Assembly: GCF_031426495.1 (NCBI RefSeq)
Contig: NZ_JANPLK010000006.1
Location: 25,453 to 89,452 of the forward strand
Length of the DNA stretch: 64,000 nucleotides
From: Gemmatimonas sp.
GTDB lineage: Bacteria; Gemmatimonadota; Gemmatimonadetes; Gemmatimonadales; Gemmatimonadaceae
Direction of reading: 5' to 3'
A program made the translations under genes and the position numbers. The notes below the pieces were generated by a model. That model saw nothing but the letters and a program-made list of their open reading frames with translations. It was not told the DNA's origin and made no database searches. The first letter of the stretch is position 1; each line of letters starts with the position of its first letter. Positions 8,297 through 17,998 of this stretch are shown here, in pieces.

Positions 8297-10495
8297 CGCC
8301 AGCGCCGTGATGATGCGCACGAGCGCGTCGACATCACGCAGGTCGAGTACTTCGCCAGGCGTGTGCGAATACCGTCCGGGCCACGACAGCCCGACATTCG
8401 GCGCCCCATAGGGCGCAATCGCCGAGCCATCCGTCGCACCATGTGTGGTGCCCTGCTGCACGGGAATGCCCTGCGCACGCGCCGCCGAGAGAACGCGCTG
8501 ACGCTCGGCCGGCGGTGAGATCGCGCCGTCGTCGAGACCGCGCAGCACGAAGCCCTGCCCCAGCGGCGCGTAGGCAAACGCCTTGCCCTCGAGCGGCGTA
8601 TCCGAGCTCACGAACGTGTCTACACTGTAGATCCGCTGCAGTGAACGGCCATGATTCGCGCCAAACGCGCCGGCGCCATTCAGTCCGCCCTCTTCACGCA
8701 CCGACCACACGAACAACACCTTGTGCGTGAGGGTGTTCGGATCGATGCGCTGCACCGCATGCAATAGCGCCGTGCTGCCCGTGCGGTCGTCGCTGCCACG
8801 TCCGGTGAGACGCGTACCGCCCAGGCGTGACGCACGCTTGTAGCCGGTCACCGCGTTCCCCACGCGCACGCCCTGTGCGACGAGCGTAGCGGAGTCGACG
8901 CCAAACCAGGCGGTGCTCACGGCGGGCGCTTTCACCCGTGCGGAGTCGCGCGGTACGAACACCCCGCGCAACGACGGTTGGGCATCGCTATTGCCCACGC
9001 GATCGAAATGCAGCGCTGCCGGCTGCCCTTCCCACGCACTCGGTACCACGCCGCCGCGACGCGCCAACCGCACCATGCCGTCGCGCGAGATGCTCTCCAC
9101 TTCGAAGCTCACTTCGTCCATGTGCGCGATGAACGCGATCGAGTCACGATCGGGGCCGGCCGACACGATGAGATTGCCCGCGCTGTCCACCACCGCGCGC
9201 GACTTCGCCCAGGCCGGCAGCAGCGCCGTGATCGCCTCGCGCACGCGCCACTCGTGTCCGGGCACGCCAGGCAGGTCGGCGATCGTCATGAACGTCTTTT
9301 CGATTGCACCATAAGCATCGCGGCGCGGCAGGCGCGCATTCTCGGTGGCTTTTGCGGTATCGAGGGCTGGAGCCAACAGCGCAGGGGCATTCGCGAAGCC
9401 GCCAGCGCGCGCCGCCTCCTGCAGCAACGCGCGCACATCGGCCGCCGCCACCGATTCCACCAGCGTCCCTGCGAAACGCACCGCTGGCGTGAGGACGCGA
9501 ACACTGTCGAGTCCTGTGGACGCGATCACGCGTGACACGGCACGCTTGGTCTGCCCAAGACGCGCCACCGGAAGCATGACCGCACTGCCTGCCGCCTTAC
9601 CTTCATCGAGCAACGTCAGGGCATCGAGCGTGCCCACGCGCGCGAGGACGGCCGCGAGTCCGACCCAGCCGAAGCTGCGCTGCGATGACAGCACGTAGAT
9701 CGTTTCACCCGGCTGCGATGACGCGGCGGCCGCTGCTCCAGCACTGGCCACGGCGGCGCAACTGGCACGGGCGCCGGCGGCCGGCCCAGAGGCATAGCCG
9801 GCGTACGTCCACACCGGTCGCGACGCGACAACCGGATCGAGCAACGCAATGCCAAGGGCTTCAGCCTGCGCCTTCGAGCTCGCGCCCACGTCGACCCAGA
9901 GCTGATCGACGCCGACGACCGTCGTGTCGCCACGATGCTGACGCGCGAAGTGCCCGTTGGCGATCGCCACCACGCCCGTGACGTCGCCGCGGGCCGAGAG
10001 AATGCGCAGCTGGTGCGCCTCGTGGAACTGATCCCACAGCGGATGCGCCGCGACGCCGGTGCGATGCAGTCGGATGTATCCCTGCTCGGTGATGCCGCTG
10101 ACCACGAAGGCCGGCACGTCCATCGCGCACGCGATCATGCGACGCGGTGATCCGCTGCCCACCCGTTTCATGAGATTGCCCATGTTGTCGCGCGTCCAGC
10201 CGGGGAGCACGCCGCGCAACGCGTCGAGCGCGTGGGCCTCGCCACTAGGCGGCGCCGCCAGCGCGACCCATCGGGCCACCGCTTCGACGGTCGCGACATC
10301 GGCGGGTGTGACCGCGGTAGCGGGCGACTGCGCGACAAGTGGAGTGGTCACGGCGCACCAAGCGGCCGTGAGGAGCGCCACATGAAGCGAACGACGCGCC
10401 GAACGAGGCGCAGAACGAGGCACGAGATGGGGCACAGCAGGACTCGGCGTAAGCGGTGAAGCGCCTAATGGGCGGGTACCGCCGCTCGGTGGCAA
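8285..10495 (-). CDS. Secreted two-domain M42-type aminopeptidase
   Basis: A 736-aa protein with a signal sequence near residues 35-56 (SLHVALLTAAWCAVTTPLVAQ region) and two M42-like halves. The C-terminal half keeps the expected two-zinc site: AHMDEV (about residue 457), GSDDRTGS (567), REEGG (599), SVDTF, and YSHTPGEV (708). The N-terminal half has lost most ligands (MDVPAFVVSG replaces the HxD motif) but keeps the family's VDVGASSKAQAEALGI signature. The likely role is periplasmic or extracellular peptide trimming. The annotated start leaves a long Pro-rich leader; an in-frame GTG at 10435 gives a more normal signal peptide. Confidence 0.82.
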   Translation of the reverse strand: MPPSGGTRPLGASPLTPSPAVPHLVPRSAPRSARRSLHVALLTAAWCAVTTPLVAQSPATAVTPADVATVEAVARWVALAAPPSGEAHALDALRGVLPGWTRDNMGNLMKRVGSGSPRRMIACAMDVPAFVVSGITEQGYIRLHRTGVAAHPLWDQFHEAHQLRILSARGDVTGVVAIANGHFARQHRGDTTVVGVDQLWVDVGASSKAQAEALGIALLDPVVASRPVWTYAGYASGPAAGARASCAAVASAGAAAAASSQPGETIYVLSSQRSFGWVGLAAVLARVGTLDALTLLDEGKAAGSAVMLPVARLGQTKRAVSRVIASTGLDSVRVLTPAVRFAGTLVESVAAADVRALLQEAARAGGFANAPALLAPALDTAKATENARLPRRDAYGAIEKTFMTIADLPGVPGHEWRVREAITALLPAWAKSRAVVDSAGNLIVSAGPDRDSIAFIAHMDEVSFEVESISRDGMVRLARRGGVVPSAWEGQPAALHFDRVGNSDAQPSLRGVFVPRDSARVKAPAVSTAWFGVDSATLVAQGVRVGNAVTGYKRASRLGGTRLTGRGSDDRTGSTALLHAVQRIDPNTLTHKVLFVWSVREEGGLNGAGAFGANHGRSLQRIYSVDTFVSSDTPLEGKAFAYAPLGQGFVLRGLDDGAISPPAERQRVLSAARAQGIPVQQGTTHGATDGSAIAPYGAPNVGLSWPGRYSHTPGEVLDLRDVDALVRIITALAVAR

Positions 10496-10506
10496 GGGCA
10501 GCGCAT

Positions 10507-10541
10507 GAAAAAGCCGGGTCGCTGTCGCAGCGCCCCGGCTT
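10507..10541 (-). terminator. Rho-independent terminator after the LTxxQ gene
   Basis: On the minus strand an AAGCCGGG / CCCGGCTT stem with a GC-rich loop is followed by a short T run. It lies about 40 bp after the stop codon of the gene ending at 10580. Confidence 0.7.
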
Positions 10542-10579
10542 GATCACCTACAGTGTGATGAACTCGCGCGTTCCGGACT

Positions 10580-11359
10580 TCAGTTGACCGGCGGTACCGG
10601 GGCCGTGTCGGGCACGTCCCCACCGCGACGCATGCGCGGCATCGGACCTTGTGGGCCCTGTGGGCCGCCTTGCGGATGTCCCGGCATCATGCCCGGCCCC
10701 ATGCCAGGCATCATGCCCGGGCCCATCTGACCGCGACCCTGCCGCATACCGCGCTGCCGCATGCCACCCTGGGGCAAGCCACCCTGACGCATTCCGCGCT
10801 GACGCTTGGCGCCGACGCGACTGCGCAGCTGCTGGCGCATGTTGTCGACCTTGGTCTTTTGCGTCGTAGTGAGCACCGCACGTACATCCTGCTGCGACTT
10901 GATACGGGCCAGCAGCTGATCATTGCGCAGGCGGCTGAGCTTGTCGAGCGCCGCTCGGGCACCCGTCAGATTGCCATCACCCTGCGTGGCATCGAGGAGA
11001 TCGGCCTGCGCGCGCATCATGTCGGTGGCGTTCGACTTGGGCGCCGGAGCGGCCGCCAGGGCCTCGAGTCGTTTGACCTGATCATCGGTGAGCTCGAGCT
11101 GCGTGCGGGCGCGGAGCAACATCGCGGCCGGGTGTCCACCGCCAGGGCCACCACGTCCGTTGCGGGCACCGGGACCACCAACGCGACCAGCCGGTCCAGA
11201 CTGTGCATTCGCGGGACCAGCCGCGCCGGGTGCTGGAGTAGCAGCCGCACGCGGCCGCGGCGGACGCTGTGCGGGAGGCGTCTGCGCATCGAGTAGCGAC
11301 GGACCGAACGCGCTGAGCGTGAGGGCGAGCGCCAATGAACGGGAATGAGAGCTTCGCAT
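10580..11359 (-). CDS. Secreted Spy/CpxP-like LTxxQ protein with Gly/Met/Gln-rich tail
   Basis: 259 aa with a signal peptide (about residues 1-25, ending LLDAQ), then a Pro/Ala/Gly-rich linker. A helical core carries two LTxxQ-type motifs (LELTDDQVKRL and VLTTTQKTKV) as in Spy/CpxP/ZraP periplasmic chaperones and metal sensors. The C-terminus is a low-complexity run of MRQG and PGMMPG repeats, rich in Met and Gly, which may bind metal or be disordered. The canonical Spy function (chaperoning in the periplasm) is known for the family; here it is inference from short motifs. A strong hairpin terminator follows. Confidence 0.65.
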   Translation of the reverse strand: MRSSHSRSLALALTLSAFGPSLLDAQTPPAQRPPRPRAAATPAPGAAGPANAQSGPAGRVGGPGARNGRGGPGGGHPAAMLLRARTQLELTDDQVKRLEALAAAPAPKSNATDMMRAQADLLDATQGDGNLTGARAALDKLSRLRNDQLLARIKSQQDVRAVLTTTQKTKVDNMRQQLRSRVGAKRQRGMRQGGLPQGGMRQRGMRQGRGQMGPGMMPGMGPGMMPGHPQGGPQGPQGPMPRMRRGGDVPDTAPVPPVN

Positions 11360-11617
11360 GGGATCTATCTCCAGTGTGGGCCGCGTTCGCCGAGACTGGC
11401 GCCCGCTTCACCCCATTAGACGAGGCTGCGAAATGGATGTTAAGGCGCTGAAGCACCGCACCGCGTACCAAAAACAAAATCCAACGGGATGACCGACTAT
11501 TGCGTCACGGGGTAGACGCTTTGTGCGCGAAGGTGCACTCTCGTGAGCCGCATGGTGTCCTACTTGTTGGCGTGACCGGCACGCCAGCCCCGCCCCCGCC
11601 CCCGCCCCGATCACTCC

Positions 11618-13909
11618 GTGGGAAACTGGCTCGAATCCGTCACCACCCTGCTCTTCAAGTATCCTCCGCGCGTTTTCGCACGGGGCGATCTGGTGTTGGC
11701 ACCGGTCGTACCGGTCATGCTCGTGACCGCGGCGGCGGCGATCGTGTTGCTGATCATCATCGTAGCGTACGCGCGCGTGCGCTCGCTGCGTCCGACCGAT
11801 CGCGCGATCCTGGCCACGCTGCGCGCGACGGCCGTGCTGTTGGTGATCGGCTGTCTGTTGCGGCCGGGTCTCGTGATCGCATCGGCGGTACCGCAGCGCA
11901 ACGTGCTCGCCGTCCTCATGGATGATTCGCGCAGCATGCGCATTCGCGATGTGGGCGACAGCACGCGCACGGCGGCGCTGCAGCACACCTTCGCCGACAC
12001 GGGCGCGTTGTCGAAGCAGCTGGCCGAGAAGTTCGCGATCCGTCGCTTTCGTTTTGCGGCGGATGCCTCGCCGATTGCCGGCGCCGCATCGCTCAAGTCG
12101 AACGGTACGCGCTCCGATCTCGCGCAAGCGCTGAACGATGTGCGTGAAGATTTGAACGGCATGCCGCTGGCCGGCGTCGTGATCGTGTCCGATGGCGCCG
12201 ACAACGGCAGCGGCGCGCTCGACGATGCGCTGCTGGCGTTGCGCGCGCGGCGCGTGCCGGTGTTCACCGTGGGCGTGGGCACCGAGCGGTTCGAGCGCGA
12301 TGTCGCGATCGAACGCGTCCAGGCGCCGCGTCGTACGCTGGCCGGCGCATCGAGTGTGGTCGAAGCCGATGTGCGCATTCGTGGCGCCGGACGAGATCCG
12401 GTGCCGATCATCGTCGAAGCCGACGGTCGCGTGGTCGCCACCGAAGCCGCGCGCGTGGGCGAGAAGGGTGACCTCACTACGGTGCGCTTCCGCATTCCGC
12501 CACTCGATCCGGGAGTGCACCGCATTGCGGTTCGCGCCAAAGCGCTGCCCACCGAGATCGTCACGGAGAACAACGAGTGGCAGACGAGCATCGAAGTGCG
12601 CGCCGGCCCCGATCGCATTTTGTATCTGGAAGGAGAACCACGCCCCGAGTTCGCCTTCCTGCGCCGCGCGGTGGCCAACGACAGCGCGGTGCAGGTCGTG
12701 GGGCTCATGCGCAGTGCCGAACGCAAGTTCCTGCGTCTCGGCGTGCGCGACAGTCTCGACTTGTTGGGCGGATTTCCCACCAGTCGCGAAGAGCTGTTCG
12801 GCTATCGCGCCATCATTCTAGGCAGCATCGAAGCATCGTTCTTCACCACCGAGCAACTGCGCATGCTGGCCGACTTCGTGAGCCTGCGCGGTGGTGGTCT
12901 CATGGTGTTGGGCGGACGCGCGTCGCTGTCGGAAGGCGGTTACGCGGGCACGCCGCTGGCCGACGTGTTGCCGATAACGATTTCTGCCGGCAGCGTCAAT
13001 GTGGACGGTCCGGCCACGCCGGTCATGGTGCGCCCGACGCGCGCCGGGGAAGTGCACGCCGCGCTGCAGTTGCGCTCCACCCTCGTGTCGTCGCGCTCGC
13101 GTTGGGATTCGCTGCCCGCGCTCACGACGGTGAATCGGCTGGGTGCGTTGCGCGCGGGTGCCGCCATGTTGTTGGCCGGCACCGCCGAAGGTGGTCGCAG
13201 CGATGTGCCCATTTTGGCCTGGCAACGCTACGGTCGAGGCATGAGCGCCGTGTTCGGTGTGCAGGACAGCTGGCTCTGGAAGATGGACAGCAGCATTCCG
13301 GTGGAAGACGTCACGCATAAAACGCTGTGGCGTCAGCTGGTGCGCTGGATGGTGGAAGACGCCCCCGCCCCATTCGAGATCATGGCCTCGCCGTCGCGCG
13401 TGGCACCGGGTGAACCGGTGTCGTTGCGTGCCCGCGTGAGCACGCCGTTCTTCACCGATGTGAACGATGCCACGGTTACTGTCACCGTCACGTCACCCAA
13501 CGGCAACGCGCAGAACGTGCCGCTGGAGTGGACGCTGCGCGAAGACGGCACCTATACCGCCCGCTTCACGCCCACCGACACCGGTCGCTATGTGCTCGAT
13601 GCCGTCGCCACCCGCGGCCGCGATTCGGTGCAGACGGCGACGAGCTCCTTGCTGGTCGACGAGCGCGGCGCCGACGTGGCGCAGGCGGAATTGCGCGCGT
13701 CGCTGTTGCGCCGCATCGCCGAAGAGACCGGCGGTCGCTACTACCCGCTGGCTGATGCCGGCAAGCTGGCCGAAGACGCCGTCTTCACCGAAGCCGGCGT
13801 CACGGTGCGCGAAGCGAAGGACCTGTGGGACATGCCTGCGGTATTCCTCCTCGTGGCGCTGCTGCTCGGCGCGGAGTGGGGATACCGGAGATGGAGAGGA
13901 TTGGCATGA
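11618..13909 (+). CDS. Membrane protein with VWA and glutamine-amidotransferase-like domains
   Basis: First gene of a tightly packed eight-gene block. The GTG start at 11618 gives 763 aa. Two transmembrane helices (about residues 25-50 and 65-90) precede a VWA domain with a metal-binding MIDAS-type motif (MDDSRSM) and VVIVSDGADNGS. After an Ig-like section, a class-I glutamine-amidotransferase-like fold appears (LADFVSLRGGGLMVLGG), then a beta-rich domain and a final helix near residue 745. Similar proteins occur in MoxR/DUF58 clusters in other bacteria. The stop overlaps the next start (ATGA). A C-rich stretch lies just upstream of the start codon. Confidence 0.85.
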   Translation: MGNWLESVTTLLFKYPPRVFARGDLVLAPVVPVMLVTAAAAIVLLIIIVAYARVRSLRPTDRAILATLRATAVLLVIGCLLRPGLVIASAVPQRNVLAVLMDDSRSMRIRDVGDSTRTAALQHTFADTGALSKQLAEKFAIRRFRFAADASPIAGAASLKSNGTRSDLAQALNDVREDLNGMPLAGVVIVSDGADNGSGALDDALLALRARRVPVFTVGVGTERFERDVAIERVQAPRRTLAGASSVVEADVRIRGAGRDPVPIIVEADGRVVATEAARVGEKGDLTTVRFRIPPLDPGVHRIAVRAKALPTEIVTENNEWQTSIEVRAGPDRILYLEGEPRPEFAFLRRAVANDSAVQVVGLMRSAERKFLRLGVRDSLDLLGGFPTSREELFGYRAIILGSIEASFFTTEQLRMLADFVSLRGGGLMVLGGRASLSEGGYAGTPLADVLPITISAGSVNVDGPATPVMVRPTRAGEVHAALQLRSTLVSSRSRWDSLPALTTVNRLGALRAGAAMLLAGTAEGGRSDVPILAWQRYGRGMSAVFGVQDSWLWKMDSSIPVEDVTHKTLWRQLVRWMVEDAPAPFEIMASPSRVAPGEPVSLRARVSTPFFTDVNDATVTVTVTSPNGNAQNVPLEWTLREDGTYTARFTPTDTGRYVLDAVATRGRDSVQTATSSLLVDERGADVAQAELRASLLRRIAEETGGRYYPLADAGKLAEDAVFTEAGVTVREAKDLWDMPAVFLLVALLLGAEWGYRRWRGLA

Positions 13910-14868
13910 AGAATGGCATGATGCATCGTGTTCACACGCTCATGGTTCGCGGGGCGCTCGCGCTGGCGGTGTCACTGGCGACCGCGCTGCCGCTGAGTGC
14001 ACAGCGCACGCACGTGCTGCTGGTCATCGGGCTCTCAGGTGAACCGCAGTTCAAGCGCTCGTTCGAAGCGTCGGCGCAGGCGGCGCGCGATGCCGCGAAG
14101 AATCGCTGGGGCGTGAGTGATTCCAGTCTCATGGTGCTCACCGAAGACTCCGTGCGCACCGCGCTGTCGTCGGGGCGCTCCACGCGCGAGAACATCGCGC
14201 AGGCCTTCCTGCGCTTGTCGTCACGCGTGCAGCCTGGCGACGTGCTGTTCGTGATGCTCATGGGCCACGGCAGCGGTGAAGGCACGCAATCGAAGGTGAA
14301 CCTGCCTGGTCCTGACGCCACGGCCGCTGAGTATGCGTCGTGGCTGGCCGGCTTCAGCAAACAACAGGTGGTGTTCGTGAATGCCGCCACCGGCAGCGGA
14401 GATTTCGTGCCGGTACTGAAGGCACCGAATCGCGTGGTCGTAACGGCCACCAAGACGTCGAACGAGCGCAACGAGTCGGTGTTTCTGCAGTACTTCGCCG
14501 GCGCGCTGGGACTCGATGCCGCCGATGCCGACAAGGACGGACGCCTGTCGGTGTTCGAGGTGTTCCGCTTCGCCCGCACCGAAGTGGGCAAGGTGTACAC
14601 CAGCTCGAACCGCATGCAGACCGAGCATGCATTGGTGAGCGATTCGTTGTTGGCGTCACGTGTGGCCTTCGGCAAGACCGCGGCGTCGGCTGATCCACGC
14701 ATTGCGGCGCTGATCGTCGAGCGCCAGGCGCTCGAGTCGGAAGTCGCGTCACTGCGCACGAAGAAGGGCTCGATGAGCGCCGAGGCGTACGACGCGGAAC
14801 TGGAACGACTGTTGCTGGCGTTGGCCGAGAAGACCAAGGCGATCCGTGCGGCGGGAGGTGGCAAGTGA
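13906..14868 (+). CDS. Secreted caspase-fold (C13/C14-like) pseudoenzyme with EF-hand
   Basis: 320 aa from the ATG overlapping the previous stop. A signal peptide (ending LPLSAQ, about residue 33) is followed by a caspase/legumain-like fold. The His motif is present (FVMLMGHGSGEG, about residue 118), but the expected nucleophile motif (D-x-C-x-S-G) reads VNAATGSGDF near residue 160, so the Cys is replaced by Ala. A textbook EF-hand loop, DADKDGRLSVFE, follows at about 205-216. A charged coiled coil ends the protein. It is probably a non-proteolytic, Ca-binding scaffold or regulator. The stop overlaps the next start (GTGA). Confidence 0.72.
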   Translation: MKNGMMHRVHTLMVRGALALAVSLATALPLSAQRTHVLLVIGLSGEPQFKRSFEASAQAARDAAKNRWGVSDSSLMVLTEDSVRTALSSGRSTRENIAQAFLRLSSRVQPGDVLFVMLMGHGSGEGTQSKVNLPGPDATAAEYASWLAGFSKQQVVFVNAATGSGDFVPVLKAPNRVVVTATKTSNERNESVFLQYFAGALGLDAADADKDGRLSVFEVFRFARTEVGKVYTSSNRMQTEHALVSDSLLASRVAFGKTAASADPRIAALIVERQALESEVASLRTKKGSMSAEAYDAELERLLLALAEKTKAIRAAGGGK

Positions 14869-17207
14869 AGCGGTCGGTGTGGGTGCTGGCGGCCGTTTCC
14901 CTGCTCGCGCCGATGGTGGCGTGTGGGCAGGATCGCGCCGCCGCGCAGCCGTCGGCACGCGTGGCGCCGCTGCCACCGCGGGTGCCGGGCCCCGATCGCT
15001 GGGCTACCGAAATCGCGGCCGCCGAAGCCTCGGCACGTCGCGGCGATCGCCGTGATGCCACGCAGCGCGCGGGTCGCATTACCGCGGCGTACGAGCAAGG
15101 CGGCGCGCGCAACAGCGACGAATATCTCTCGGCCGGTCGCGCCTACGTGCTGCTCGGTGTCGGCAATGCGCAGGCGGTGCGTTCGGCCTTGGCGGCATTC
15201 GATCGCGCCACGGCGGCCGACTCCACCAACTTCGACGCGCAGTTGCGTGCGGGTGAGCTGTTCCTCGAGAAGTACAACGCGCCCGATGCGCGACTGTCGT
15301 TTGAGGGGATCCTGCGACGCTCGCCTACCGACGCCAAGGCGCTGCTGGCGATGGCGCGGGTGGAGGAGTTCGAGGGGAAGGGCAACTCGATGTCCACGGC
15401 GCGCCTGAGCATCGCAAGTGATCCGCGTTATGCCGAGGCGCTGGCCTTCGTGGCGAAGATGCATCGCGACGCGGAGGCGTACGATTCGGCGCGGGTGTAC
15501 GCGCAGCGCGCCATCGATGCCGACTCGACGTCGAGCGCGGGGTGGTCTGTGCTGGGCTCGATGGCGTTCCTGAACGGCGACAGCGCCACGTTCCGGAAGG
15601 CCCTGGCGGCCGTAACCGCGTTGCAGCCGGCGCCGGCGCCGTTCTATACGGAGCTGGCCGAGGCATCGGTGCGCCAACGTCGGTACACCGACGCGGTAGC
15701 GCTGGCAAAACGCGCCACGGGCTACGACTCGCTGTACGTGCTGGCGTATGGCGTGTTGGGCACGAACCAGTTGCGGATAGGACAGATGGACGCCGGACGT
15801 GCTGCCCTGGAGAGGGCGTTCGCACTTGATCCGTTTAACCTGTGGCACAAGAACACGCTCGACCTGCTTGATAAGATGAAGACGTTCCGCACGATCGATC
15901 GCGGACGCTTTCGTGTCGTCGCGCCGCCGGAAGAAGCGGACCTACTGGCGTTGTACATCGTGCCGTTGCTTGAGCAGGCTTACGACTCACTCGCGGTGCG
16001 CTACGGATACAAGCCGCCCACACCGATCCGGCTCGAGTTCTATCGATATCACGCCGACTTCTCGGTGCGCACGGTGGGATTGGCCGGACTTGGCGCGCTG
16101 GGCGTGAGCTTCGGCAGCCTGTTGGCCATGGACACCCCGAACGGACGTGCGAAGGGTGAGTTCAACTGGGGCAGCACAGCGTGGCACGAACTCACGCACG
16201 CGTTCACCTTGGGCGCGTCGGATCATCGCGTACCACGCTGGCTGTCGGAAGGACTCTCGGTGCTGGAAGAGCGGCGCGTGGGCCGTGGCTGGGGCGCCGA
16301 TGCCACGGTGTCGTACGTGATCGCCATGGCCAACGGCAAGTTGCGCCCGATCAGCCAGCTCAGTGACGGCTTCCTGCGTCCGCGCTTCCCCGAGGAGACC
16401 CAGTTCAGCTACTACGAGGCATCGTTGTTCTGCGAGATGGTGGAAGCCTCGCGCGGCGCGGCGGCGTTGCCGGCCATGCTGAAGGCTTATCGCGACGGCA
16501 TGGATACGCCCGGCGTGTTTCAGAAAGTGCTGGGCAAGACGCCGCTGCAGGTTGACGCGGAGTTCGAGGCATACGCGCAGCGCAAGTTCGCGCTGACGAT
16601 CGCGGCCGTGCGTGGGGCAACACCCAACGACAGCAGCGGTGGGAAGTTTGTGGCCACGATGCGCGAAGCGGTGTCGAAGATGGGGAGCGACCGCACTGCC
16701 GCACGGGCGCTGTTCGAGCAGGCGCGCGCCATGTTTCCGGAGTACGGCGGCGATGACGGTCCGTCGTGGTATCTGGCGGACATGGCCCGGGCGGCGAACG
16801 ACACGGCGCGCGCGCTGACGCTCGTGGAGCAGGTCACCAGCCGCAACGAGACGGCCTGGGAGGCGAACATGATGGAGGCCGATCTGCGCGAAGCACGCGG
16901 CGACAAAGCCGGGGCCATTCGCGCCCTCGACCGGCTGAACTGGATCTGGCCATACGATCCCACGGTGCACGTGCGCATGGCTACGCTGAGTGCTGCACAG
17001 GGTGATCGCGCGCGGGCCGTGCTGGAGCGTCGGGCCATTATCGCCATGGGGCCCACCGATCTGCTCGACGCGCGCTACGAGCTGGCGCGGGCGCTGCGCG
17101 ACGCCGGGGATATCGCGGGTGCCCGGCGCGAGTTGTTGCAGGTGCTCGAAGAGGCCCCGTCGTTCGAGAAGGCACAGGCCCTGTTGCTGGAGCTCCGCGG
17201 CAAATGA
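14865..17207 (+). CDS. TPR protein with gluzincin (peptidase MA-like) domain, lipoprotein
   Basis: 780 aa from GTG 14865. The leader ends at a lipobox (PMVACG). N-terminal tetratricopeptide-like helices (about 35-330) lead into a zinc-peptidase domain with STAWHELTHAFTLG (HExxH, about residue 442) and the third ligand in WLSEGLSVLEER about 20 residues later, the pattern of the PF13485 peptidase MA family. More TPR-like helices (about 560-780) follow. It may process or recognise envelope proteins for the neighbouring MoxR/VWA proteins; that link is inference from the operon. It overlaps both neighbours by four bases. Confidence 0.82.
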   Translation: MKRSVWVLAAVSLLAPMVACGQDRAAAQPSARVAPLPPRVPGPDRWATEIAAAEASARRGDRRDATQRAGRITAAYEQGGARNSDEYLSAGRAYVLLGVGNAQAVRSALAAFDRATAADSTNFDAQLRAGELFLEKYNAPDARLSFEGILRRSPTDAKALLAMARVEEFEGKGNSMSTARLSIASDPRYAEALAFVAKMHRDAEAYDSARVYAQRAIDADSTSSAGWSVLGSMAFLNGDSATFRKALAAVTALQPAPAPFYTELAEASVRQRRYTDAVALAKRATGYDSLYVLAYGVLGTNQLRIGQMDAGRAALERAFALDPFNLWHKNTLDLLDKMKTFRTIDRGRFRVVAPPEEADLLALYIVPLLEQAYDSLAVRYGYKPPTPIRLEFYRYHADFSVRTVGLAGLGALGVSFGSLLAMDTPNGRAKGEFNWGSTAWHELTHAFTLGASDHRVPRWLSEGLSVLEERRVGRGWGADATVSYVIAMANGKLRPISQLSDGFLRPRFPEETQFSYYEASLFCEMVEASRGAAALPAMLKAYRDGMDTPGVFQKVLGKTPLQVDAEFEAYAQRKFALTIAAVRGATPNDSSGGKFVATMREAVSKMGSDRTAARALFEQARAMFPEYGGDDGPSWYLADMARAANDTARALTLVEQVTSRNETAWEANMMEADLREARGDKAGAIRALDRLNWIWPYDPTVHVRMATLSAAQGDRARAVLERRAIIAMGPTDLLDARYELARALRDAGDIAGARRELLQVLEEAPSFEKAQALLLELRGK

Positions 17208-17983
17208 TATCACGCACCCGCGTCCTGTTGTTCACGGCACTGCTGTTGTCGTCGTTCGCTCCATGTGAGCGGGCGCAGGCGCAGCGGCGCGGCCAGCAAC
17301 CGGCGTTTCTCCCGAACGTGCCGTACGACGGCCGACTCACCTTCGTGCGGGTGAAGTACCAGATGCCGGAGTTCGGCGGCGGCGGCGGATTCCGCGGCGG
17401 CCGCGACATTCCGTGGAGCCACGACTATCCGCGCGGCGAGCGGCACTTCACCAAGATCGTGAGTGAGCTGTCGAGCACGCGGGTGCGCATTGATGCTAGC
17501 AACATCCTCACGCTTGACGATCCGCTGCTGGGCAAATACCCGATTGCGTACATGGCGGAGGCGGGATTCTGGCGTCCGAGTGACGCCGAAGCGTTGGGAC
17601 TGCGCAATTACTTGGCCAAGGGTGGCTTCATCATCTTCGATGATTTCGCCGGCGAGCATTGGATGAATTTCGAAATGCAGATGAAGAAGGTACTGCCGAA
17701 CCTGCGGCCCATCGAGCTGGATCTGTCGCATCCGATCTTCGACTCGTTTTATCGCATCAAGAGTCTGGAGTACGACCATCCGGTGTATCGAGGAGCAAAG
17801 TCGGTGTTCTACGGTGTGTTCGAGGACAACGATCCGAAGAAGCGCATGCTGGCGATCGTGAACTACAACAATGACCTGTCCGAGTACTGGGAATTCTCCG
17901 ACACGGGGATGTTCCCGCTCGACATGTCGAACGAAGCGTACAAGCTCGGCGTGAACTACATCATCTACGCGTTGACCCGTTAG
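17204..17983 (+). CDS. DUF4159 domain-containing secreted protein
   Basis: 259 aa with a signal peptide ending near ERAQAQ. It has the DUF4159 features DGRLTFVRVKYQM, a Gly-rich loop, then a class-I amidotransferase-like core (YLAKGGFIIFDDFAGEHW) and the C-terminal GVNYIIYALTR. Function is undetermined; family members are usually found with MoxR ATPase, DUF58 and VWA proteins, as here. The ATG overlaps the stop of the TPR-peptidase gene (ATGA), and the next gene starts 15 bp downstream. Confidence 0.9.
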   Translation: MISRTRVLLFTALLLSSFAPCERAQAQRRGQQPAFLPNVPYDGRLTFVRVKYQMPEFGGGGGFRGGRDIPWSHDYPRGERHFTKIVSELSSTRVRIDASNILTLDDPLLGKYPIAYMAEAGFWRPSDAEALGLRNYLAKGGFIIFDDFAGEHWMNFEMQMKKVLPNLRPIELDLSHPIFDSFYRIKSLEYDHPVYRGAKSVFYGVFEDNDPKKRMLAIVNYNNDLSEYWEFSDTGMFPLDMSNEAYKLGVNYIIYALTR

Positions 17984-17998
17984 CCCCCGAGGAACTAG

